10,668 bases of DNA from a bacterium (GTDB lineage Bacteria; Patescibacteriota; Microgenomatia; Levybacterales; UBA12049): NCBI GenBank assembly GCA_021813005.1, contig JAKAMH010000029.1:1-10668 (forward strand), given 5' to 3'. A program made the translations under genes and the position numbers. The notes beneath the pieces are model-generated. The model was given only the letters and a program-made list of their open reading frames with translations. It was not told the DNA's origin and did no database searches. Positions 5,784 through 10,668 of the stretch are shown here, piece after piece (within the stretch, counting starts at the first letter, position 1; each line of letters starts with the position of its first letter).

Positions 5784-6239
5784 ATGAAGAAAAAAACAGT
5801 TTCCAAAAGTCGAGCACGCTCGGCACCGCGCCGCAAGGACGATAACTCATTTATCATTATTGTGGGCGGCGGATTTATTATCATTTCGCTCGTCCTGTTC
5901 TTCAGTGGTCTGCTTCCGTCCTCAATCAGTTTGCTTAATGTTACGCCCCGGGATAAAAATACGCTTGGTGTAGAGACGCAGCAAGTTCTCAAGATGGTAA
6001 CTATCAAAGGTGACAGTTTTACACCCGGAAAACTGCTCATCACAAAGGGGACGAAGGTTGTTTTTACCAATAGCGATAATCTGCAAGTGGAAAACGCGGT
6101 ATCGGACGGAGGCATGTTTGATACCGGCCCGCTGGGAGTAGGGGATAGTAAAACAGTAGAGTTCCCGAGGGGCGGTATCTACCCTTATCACAATGCCAAT
6201 AATCCTCGGATGACAGGAGTTATACTTGTTCTTCAGTAG
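5784..6239 (+). CDS. Membrane-anchored cupredoxin-fold protein with a degenerate copper site
   Basis: A 151-residue protein with a basic N-terminus (KKKTVSKSRARSAPRRK), one membrane segment (about 23-44, FIIIVGGGFIIISLVLFFSG) and an external beta domain from about 70. The domain follows the plastocyanin/nitrosocyanin-like pattern: FTPGKLLITKGTKVVFTN, then ENAVSDGGMFDTGPLGVGDS, then GGIYPYHNANNPRMTGVILV. In copper-binding relatives the equivalents are HNVVSDGG and YHC-x-x-HPRM. Here the first His is Glu103, the Cys is Asn137 and the second His is Asn140; only Met143 remains. The fold is probably kept but type-1 copper binding is unlikely. I chose the ATG at 5784 because the promoter lies over the one at 5769. 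The gene ends 20 bases inside the convergent exonuclease gene. Confidence 0.85.
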   Translation: MKKKTVSKSRARSAPRRKDDNSFIIIVGGGFIIISLVLFFSGLLPSSISLLNVTPRDKNTLGVETQQVLKMVTIKGDSFTPGKLLITKGTKVVFTNSDNLQVENAVSDGGMFDTGPLGVGDSKTVEFPRGGIYPYHNANNPRMTGVILVLQ

Positions 6240-7713
6240 CTCTACCAGATTCTCCGATACCAAATTGCATTGACCGGTCCGTAAAGTCCATTTCCTCCTT
6301 AATCTGACGCAGAGTGTCTGGTGGAACTGCCTTAATCTCGATATGCACCTGGTTGAAAAGATAGCCTTTGAGTATCTTGTAGGTATCAAGATCAAACACC
6401 ATCTTGTTTCTGGGAATAAATTGCTCGGCACCATTATCGTCTGTTTGCAGTGAGCCGATGAGGCACCATTTGTTGACAATAAACGTTTCTCTCAGACCTG
6501 AAAATGGATGATACTCGGAGAGTGCTATGGGGCCCGGGAACGGCCATGGCTTGATCTTGGCAGAAGCAAAAGCTTCGCTATGGCGCAGGTTGTAGCGAAG
6601 CACCGATTCTTTGCCAATGCAGGCGCCACGACAGAGACCAAGCCGGTATGAAAAGCAGGCTTTTTGTGTGTTTTCAAGCTGTAACAGTTTGTCGCAGAGG
6701 TAGTACTCTGCCCGAAGTTTCGTCAAATATGTCTTTGCCTGTTTACGCGATCTGAAAAATCCGATATATGTTGAAAGGCCGAGCGGTAGGATAGCAGTGA
6801 CGGGTTCTATTTTGACGGTTTGATAACCGTTTTGCCGAGACTCCCGGAGTGCTATAAGCTCATGCTTGAGACGAAGGCGCCGGTTGTAAAGAGGCAGGAG
6901 TTTTTTGATGAGCTGGGATTCTAGCACGAGTGCTCCCAGTTCGCCTGCCGTGGGCAGCGCTTCGACACGCCTGACTTGCTGTGAAATCTTCATCTCCGTA
7001 TTGGACCTTATATCTGACGAGAAATGGGAGAGGACCCGGTTCCGGATGTTTTTGCTTTTGCCAACATAGAGTGGGGCGTCTTGCTCGCCGTAGAAGATAT
7101 AGACCCCCGGCTGGTCGGGAAGGCGGTCAACTGCTGACTGCGTCAGATAGAGGGGAAGGGACGGTTTTTTCATGGCTTTGTCTACCGCATCACCTATCTT
7201 TTCAGGCGGTAGTTTTTCCTGGATTTTCAGGTAAAACTCATAAATCACTTTGGCATCATCAAGTGCTCGATGTCTGCTTTCACACCTCAGGCCGAAGCGT
7301 TCAATGATACTGTCCAGATTATGGTGTCGGTAAGCAGGGAAGAGGTTGCGGGAAAGCCGAACTGTGCAAAACTGTTTGCTGGAGAAAGCCGTATTCAGCC
7401 GCAAAAATTCCTGCTTAAGAAAGCCGTAGTCAAAGCGGACATTATGGGCGACGAATATACTTTCGTCCAGCATCTCCAATATCTCATCCGCTACTTCCCG
7501 AAAAGAAGGCGCGCGTTCCACGTCTTTTTGGGTGATTCCCGTCAGGCGTTCAATTTCTTGGGGGATATAGGTGTGGGGATTGATAAGGGAAGAAAACGTC
7601 CTGGCTACCTCATTATTTTCCACTCTCAACATGCCGATTTCGATTATCCTGTCATAAGCAGACCGGCCGCCGGTAGTTTCCACGTCGACAAACGTAATTC
7701 TTGGGGGAAGCAT
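6220..7713 (-). CDS. DEDDh exonuclease fused to a GIY-YIG (UvrC/Cho-like) nuclease
   Basis: A 497-residue two-nuclease fusion. The N-terminal DnaQ/epsilon-like exonuclease (about 1-165) has ExoI FVDVETTGG (Asp10, Glu12), ExoII HNVRFDYGFL (Asp95) and ExoIII HRALDDAKV (His148, Asp153), all the DEDDh residues. The GIY-YIG domain (about 199-280) has QPGVYIFYG (Tyr205), LYVGKSKNIRNR (Tyr216, Arg224) and Glu265 in LESQLIK. After it, Cys340, Cys353, Cys361 and Cys365 form C-x12-C-x7-C-x3-C, close to the spacing reported for the iron-sulfur site of UvrC. The C-terminal region (about 370-497) is Cho/UvrC-like at first and then unassigned; I see no UvrBC or UvrC RNase H domain. Fusions of this kind are known in other bacteria. 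It probably cuts and trims damaged DNA. I chose the ATG at 7713, 6 bases after a -10 box, over the one at 7752. Confidence 0.9.
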   Translation of the reverse strand: MLPPRITFVDVETTGGRSAYDRIIEIGMLRVENNEVARTFSSLINPHTYIPQEIERLTGITQKDVERAPSFREVADEILEMLDESIFVAHNVRFDYGFLKQEFLRLNTAFSSKQFCTVRLSRNLFPAYRHHNLDSIIERFGLRCESRHRALDDAKVIYEFYLKIQEKLPPEKIGDAVDKAMKKPSLPLYLTQSAVDRLPDQPGVYIFYGEQDAPLYVGKSKNIRNRVLSHFSSDIRSNTEMKISQQVRRVEALPTAGELGALVLESQLIKKLLPLYNRRLRLKHELIALRESRQNGYQTVKIEPVTAILPLGLSTYIGFFRSRKQAKTYLTKLRAEYYLCDKLLQLENTQKACFSYRLGLCRGACIGKESVLRYNLRHSEAFASAKIKPWPFPGPIALSEYHPFSGLRETFIVNKWCLIGSLQTDDNGAEQFIPRNKMVFDLDTYKILKGYLFNQVHIEIKAVPPDTLRQIKEEMDFTDRSMQFGIGESGRATEEQV

Positions 7714-7719
7714 CGGAAA

Positions 7720-7725
7720 ACTATA
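7720..7725 (-). promoter_or_regulatory. Probable leaderless -10 box for the exonuclease-GIY-YIG gene
   Basis: On the - strand TATAGT (7725 down to 7720) is followed by six bases and then ATG at 7713, so +1 coincides with the start codon. The region 17 bases upstream (TACATA) is a poor -35 box. The same 6-base spacing occurs at 4937/4944 and 7939/7946. Confidence 0.45.
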
Positions 7726-7753
7726 GTAACAGAAGCATGTGTTATGTAGCAAG

Positions 7754-7795
7754 TACCATGTAAATATGGTATGTAATTATTATGTATGTAATTAT
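7754..7795. repeat. Short hairpin and direct repeat in the divergent spacer
   Basis: TACCAT (7754-7759) and ATGGTA (7766-7771) form a 6-bp inverted repeat with a 6-base loop. ATGTAATTAT occurs twice (7771-7780 and 7786-7795). They lie upstream of both divergent genes and could be operator-like, but nothing else supports that. Confidence 0.3.
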
Positions 7796-7812
7796 ATGAC
7801 TTACGCACTTTT

Positions 7813-7868
7813 TGTCATTCTGAGTGTAACGAAGAATCTTTTAGATCCTTCACTTTGTTCAGGTCACA
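7813..7868. repeat. Degenerate palindromic dispersed-type intergenic repeat
   Basis: The sequence opens with TGTCATTCTGAG and continues AACGAAGAATCT, then AGATCCTTCACTTTGTTCAG and GTCACA. It looks like a decayed palindrome whose left arm (GTCATTCTGAG...GAAGAATCT) resembles an intergenic repeat type that I recall seeing in many unrelated bacterial genomes. The right arm is diverged and shortened. It lies in the 232-base spacer between two divergent genes (7714-7945). The same spacer holds a perfect small hairpin CTCCCA-AA-TGGGAG (7871-7884). Confidence 0.45.
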
Positions 7869-7910
7869 GACTCCCAAATGGGAGATGATAACTTTGCAGT
7901 TACTCTGCTC

Positions 7911-7939
7911 TTAATACCTGATACGTAATATTGTATACT
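7911..7939 (+). promoter_or_regulatory. Probable leaderless promoter of the antiporter gene
   Basis: TTAATA (7911-7916), a 17-base spacer and TATACT (7934-7939) precede the ATG at 7946 by six bases, so transcription should begin at the A of the ATG. GGAGG at 7940-7944 is only one base from the ATG, too close to act as a normal Shine-Dalgarno. Confidence 0.5.
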
Positions 7940-7945
7940 GGAGGA

Positions 7946-9634
7946 ATGGAAAGTATTTTCTTTGAGATTACTGTGGTTATATCATTGGCTGCTGTGCTTT
8001 CCATCATCTTCCGCCTTCTCCGCCAACCGGCTGTTTTAGCATATATTTTGACAGGTATTCTGCTGGGGCCTCTGGGGCTGTTTAAACTTGGCAACGGGGA
8101 CGCTCTTCATACACTAGGGCAGCTTGGTATTACGCTGCTGCTTTTTATGCTTGGGCTTGAACTAAAACTAAACGATCTTCGCTCCCTTGGCAAGGCCGTG
8201 CTTCTTGCCGGCACGCTGCAGATGTGGTTTACTTTTTTTGCCGGCTTTTTTCTCTCCCTTGCCCTCGGCTTGCCCCGCATGTCTGCTCTCTATGTAGCGC
8301 TTGCCATTGCCTTTTCAAGCACGATTATCATTGTCAAGCTTCTCTCGGACAAAAAAGACCTGACCAGTCTGCACGGGAAGCTTGCCATCGGCATTCTGCT
8401 GGTACAGGACTTGGTCGCCATTTTGGTGATTGTTTTCCTTCCCAGTGTCCAATATCTTAGCGGAGCATCTTTTTTCTCCCACCTGGCCATTCTTATCGTC
8501 AAAGTCGTATTTCTGTTCGCCGTTATAACCTATCTCAGCCACAAGGTATTTCCCCGTATTGTGCATCTTTTGGCGCGTTCTCCCGAATCGCTCTTTTTGT
8601 TTAGCCTTGCTTGGGTATTTATCCTGACAGCCATTGTAACGTCTCCCATTATCGGATTTTCCATCGAAATTGGTGGTTTTCTCGCCGGCCTGGCGCTTGC
8701 CAACGCCCATGAGAATTTTCAAATCATGGCCAAAATGAAAGCGCTGCGGGATTTCTTCATTACTATCTTTTTTGTTATGCTGGGGCTGCAAATGTCATTT
8801 CATAATCTGGGTGCCGTGATTCTTCCGGCGCTGGTGCTCTCAATTTTCGTGCTGGTTATCAAGCCACTCATTGTGATGTTTCTTGTCAGTTTTATGGGGT
8901 ATCAGAAGCGAACCTCATTTCTCGTCGGTCTGTCAATGGGGCAGATATCAGAATTTAGTCTGATTATCTTGTTTCTTGGCCAGTCACTCGGTCTTCTGCC
9001 GGGCAATGTGGTCACCCTGACCGTTTCTATCGGTATCATCTCGTTTACTATCTCCACCTATGTCATGCAAAATAATAGCGTGTTGTACCGCGACCTGCAC
9101 AAATACCTCGGTTTTCTGGAGGGCAGAGGAGTTAAGTCGCCGGAAGCCGAGTCGCTTGATCAGACACTTAAAAACCTGAAGAATCACGTCGTGATTATCG
9201 GTGGACATCAGATGGGTCAGAGTATCCTCGAGGCACTCAATGGCGATGAACAGGTGCTGGTGGTAGACTTTGATCCGGACCAGGTTACAAAGCTGCATGA
9301 AAAAGGCATACTCAGTTTCTTTGGAGATATTGCGGACGCGGAGATTCAGGAGCGTGCCGGGATTGAGCGGGCCAAGCTTGTCATCTCTACAGTACCGGAT
9401 ATTGAGGACAACATTCTGCTTATAGAAGGAGTCAGCCACATGAACAAACGGGCCAAGATTGTGGTCATGGCACTGGATCCGGAGGATGCGAAGCTATTGT
9501 ATAAAGCCGGCGCGGACTACGTGGTTATGCCGCATTTGGCAGGAGGGAGACATTTGGCCAAGATTCTGCGTGATGAGGACCACAGTGCAGCCTTTGCCGC
9601 CTTTAAAAAGAAAGACCTTTCGGCACTTGGGTAA
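7946..9634 (+). CDS. Cation:proton antiporter with RCK domain (KefB/KefC-like, CPA2)
   Basis: A 562-residue membrane protein. Residues about 5-375 contain roughly 11-13 hydrophobic segments of the Na+/H+ exchanger type (RQPAVLAYILTGILLGPLGL, LLLFMLGLELKLNDLR, IAFSSTIIIVKLLSDKK). The ion-site segment reads LLVQDLVAIL with Gln154-Asp155, as in KefC, rather than the ND or DD of electrogenic exchangers. After a charged linker, residues about 413-545 form an RCK/TrkA-N nucleotide-binding domain: HVVIIGGHQMGQS (GGHQMG at 419-424), Asp441 at the end of the second strand, and FFGDIADAEI. The usual second Gly of G-x-G-x-x-G is His. It probably exchanges K+ or Na+ for H+ under nucleotide control. It diverges from the exonuclease gene and converges on prfA with only three bases between stops. 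The ATG at 7946 is preferred to the TTG at 7931. Confidence 0.93.
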   Translation: MESIFFEITVVISLAAVLSIIFRLLRQPAVLAYILTGILLGPLGLFKLGNGDALHTLGQLGITLLLFMLGLELKLNDLRSLGKAVLLAGTLQMWFTFFAGFFLSLALGLPRMSALYVALAIAFSSTIIIVKLLSDKKDLTSLHGKLAIGILLVQDLVAILVIVFLPSVQYLSGASFFSHLAILIVKVVFLFAVITYLSHKVFPRIVHLLARSPESLFLFSLAWVFILTAIVTSPIIGFSIEIGGFLAGLALANAHENFQIMAKMKALRDFFITIFFVMLGLQMSFHNLGAVILPALVLSIFVLVIKPLIVMFLVSFMGYQKRTSFLVGLSMGQISEFSLIILFLGQSLGLLPGNVVTLTVSIGIISFTISTYVMQNNSVLYRDLHKYLGFLEGRGVKSPEAESLDQTLKNLKNHVVIIGGHQMGQSILEALNGDEQVLVVDFDPDQVTKLHEKGILSFFGDIADAEIQERAGIERAKLVISTVPDIEDNILLIEGVSHMNKRAKIVVMALDPEDAKLLYKAGADYVVMPHLAGGRHLAKILRDEDHSAAFAAFKKKDLSALG

Positions 9635-9637
9635 ATA

Positions 9638-10537
9638 TTAGTCTGTTGCCGGTGCTTGACTGTCAGACGGATGTTCTGGCGGGATGTTGCCGTCCAAAAT
9701 CACCGGCAAATTGCCCCATGATTTGCCCAGGCGGTGGTCCGTCAGTCTGTCCTGCGGAAAATTGTATGTCTTAATTTTCTCCGACCGCTGTCCGCGACCA
9801 ACCTGCGTGGAACGAAGGGAGGCTATCTGCTCCTGCTGCTTTTCAATCTCAAGCTCCCAGAGCTTGGCACGAAGAATTTTCATAGCAATCTCGCGGTTCT
9901 GAATCTGTGAGCGTTCTGCCTGAGAGGTCACGACGATACCGGACGGCACATGTTTGATGCGGACAGCTGTTGAGACTTTGTTGACATTTTGCCCGCCATG
10001 GCCGCCGGAGCGAAAGGCTTCAAATTCTATGTCTTCAGGATTGACGTGCATATCTATATCTTCAAGCTCAGGAAGGACAGAAACGGTAGCAGTAGATGTA
10101 TGGATACGACCTCGTTTTTCTGTGGCCGGGGTACGTTGTACGCGGTGGACACCAGCTTCGTATTTCAGTTCGCCAAACGGGCCCTTACCGTCCGAGGTTT
10201 TGCCTGAGACCTTTATCACATTCTCGTCAAGTATCTCAGTTTTCAGTCCCCGTAGCGCGGCAAAGCGGATATACATGCGCGTCAGCTCATCTGCCCACAT
10301 CTTGGCTTCGTCTCCTCCCGCAGCGCCTTTCACTTCAAGGATAATGTTTCGTCTGTCATACGAATCGTTCGGTTCACTCTCATGAGGCTGTAACGTCTTA
10401 AGAATTTCTTGCTTTTCTGTCTCCAGTTCCCGGATCTCCTCAAATGCCAGATCGGCCAGAGCAGGATCGTTGAGAAGCTCACGTGTCTCAGCAATTTTTT
10501 TCTCGAGTTCTTGAATCTGTATTTCTCTATAGTCCAT
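9638..10537 (-). CDS. prfA: Peptide chain release factor 1, short form
   Basis: A 299-residue class I release factor. The PAT tripeptide of RF1 that reads UAA and UAG is at 137-139 (HRVQRTPATEKRGRIHTS). The catalytic GGQ is at 181-183 in GGHGGQNVNK, where Gln183 promotes peptidyl-tRNA hydrolysis. The C-terminal TYNFPQDRLTDHRL (257-270) is also typical. RF1 usually has about 355-360 residues. This one starts at a position matching about residue 55-60 of E. coli RF1, so the first helices of domain 1 are missing, and the C-terminal tail is also shorter. The region upstream in the same frame has no ATG, GTG or TTG start and is too short to restore it, so the short form appears real. It is convergent with the antiporter. 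Confidence 0.93.
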   Translation of the reverse strand: MDYREIQIQELEKKIAETRELLNDPALADLAFEEIRELETEKQEILKTLQPHESEPNDSYDRRNIILEVKGAAGGDEAKMWADELTRMYIRFAALRGLKTEILDENVIKVSGKTSDGKGPFGELKYEAGVHRVQRTPATEKRGRIHTSTATVSVLPELEDIDMHVNPEDIEFEAFRSGGHGGQNVNKVSTAVRIKHVPSGIVVTSQAERSQIQNREIAMKILRAKLWELEIEKQQEQIASLRSTQVGRGQRSEKIKTYNFPQDRLTDHRLGKSWGNLPVILDGNIPPEHPSDSQAPATD

Positions 10538-10553
10538 ATATATATTTTCGCAG

Positions 10554-10559
10554 ATTGTA
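10554..10559 (-). promoter_or_regulatory. Possible -10 box for prfA
   Basis: On the - strand TACAAT (10559 down to 10554) would start transcription near 10547, giving a leader of about 10 bases before the ATG at 10537. No good -35 box is visible. The gap to the upstream gene is 81 bases and holds a 6-bp inverted repeat (TTCACG/CGTGAA). Confidence 0.3.
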
Positions 10560-10618
10560 AGCGGATTTTCACGGATACCGGCCTGTACTTGCCAATAATT
10601 TGCGTGAATGTAATTGGG

Positions 10619-10668
10619 CTATTTCAGTCCCATGAGCATCTCACGAAGTGTTTTGGGGGTTTCGTTTG
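10619..10668 (-). CDS. C-terminal end of an unidentified gene (partial)
   Basis: Reading the - strand from the window edge, one frame gives NETPKTLREMLMGLK followed by TAG (10621 down to 10619); the other two frames stop sooner. Fifteen codons are too few to identify the protein. Its position just upstream of prfA on the same strand is often held by rpmE (bL31) in bacteria, and a short basic tail would fit, but this is a guess. No start codon or domain is in the window. Confidence 0.45.
   Translation of the reverse strand, partial: NETPKTLREMLMGLK

Noticed and set aside
7714..7752. N-terminal extension of the exonuclease gene to 7752
   Set aside because: The extra residues (MLHNTCFCYYSFP) are not part of the exonuclease fold, and a -10 box lies within this stretch.
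7940..7944. GGAGG before the antiporter as a Shine-Dalgarno
   Set aside because: It is one base from the ATG, too close for normal pairing, and the predicted transcript starts at the ATG.
7931..7945. TTG at 7931 as start of the antiporter
   Set aside because: It overlaps the TATACT promoter box, and the ATG at 7946 starts the first membrane segment normally.
8315..8791. Open frame of 158 codons on the - strand inside the antiporter
   Set aside because: It is antisense to conserved membrane segments and is rich in Lys, Gln and Asn as expected for the reverse of hydrophobic codons.
1..10668. CRISPR array, tRNA, rRNA, transposase or phage genes
   Set aside because: No regularly spaced repeats, no cloverleaf or rRNA sequence and no protein of these kinds is seen in the window.

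Overview
The window looks like a chromosomal segment of a Candidate Phyla Radiation (Patescibacteria) bacterium, most likely Microgenomates (OP11). The evidence is indirect: a ribosomal rpsF-ssb-rpsR block with no rplI after it, a release factor 1 of only 299 residues, very short transcript leaders, small AT-rich palindromes in the spacers, and a cluster of single-membrane-anchored envelope proteins. There is no 16S rRNA and no search was possible, so the placement is an inference. UAG, UAA and (once) UGA all act as stops, so the code appears standard.

Layout. Bases 1-42 are the end of a YchF-type GTPase. They are followed by a decayed second copy of the same C-terminus (about 44-109). rpsF, ssb and rpsR then run on the + strand (152-1311), separated by AT-rich palindromic spacers. 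After another large imperfect palindrome comes an unrecognised protein with repeated barrel-sandwich-like modules (1446-2258). Its stop codon overlaps the start of an S41 C-terminal processing protease (2258-3529). An HtrA/DegP-type protease (3602-4768), a possible structured RNA (4769-4895), a membrane-anchored SurA-like chaperone without a parvulin domain (4944-5717) and a membrane-anchored cupredoxin-like protein (5784-6239) follow on the same strand.

On the - strand, overlapping the cupredoxin gene tail to tail, is a DEDDh exonuclease fused to a GIY-YIG/UvrC-Cho-like nuclease with a four-cysteine motif (6220-7713). It diverges from a KefB/KefC-like cation:proton antiporter with an RCK domain (7946-9634) across a 232-base spacer that holds a degenerate palindromic repeat. 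prfA (9638-10537) is convergent with the antiporter, and the last 15 codons of a further - strand gene close the window.

How the genes fit together. The left end is translation and replication housekeeping. The centre (2258-6239) encodes four consecutive exported or membrane-tethered proteins, two of them proteases and one a likely holdase, suggesting an envelope protein quality-control group. The most unusual points are a cupredoxin whose copper ligands are mostly replaced, a group of promoters that put the transcription start at or within a few bases of the ATG, a candidate structured RNA downstream of htrA, and the duplicated tail of ychF. I do not see a defence system, phage, transposase, CRISPR array, tRNA or rRNA.
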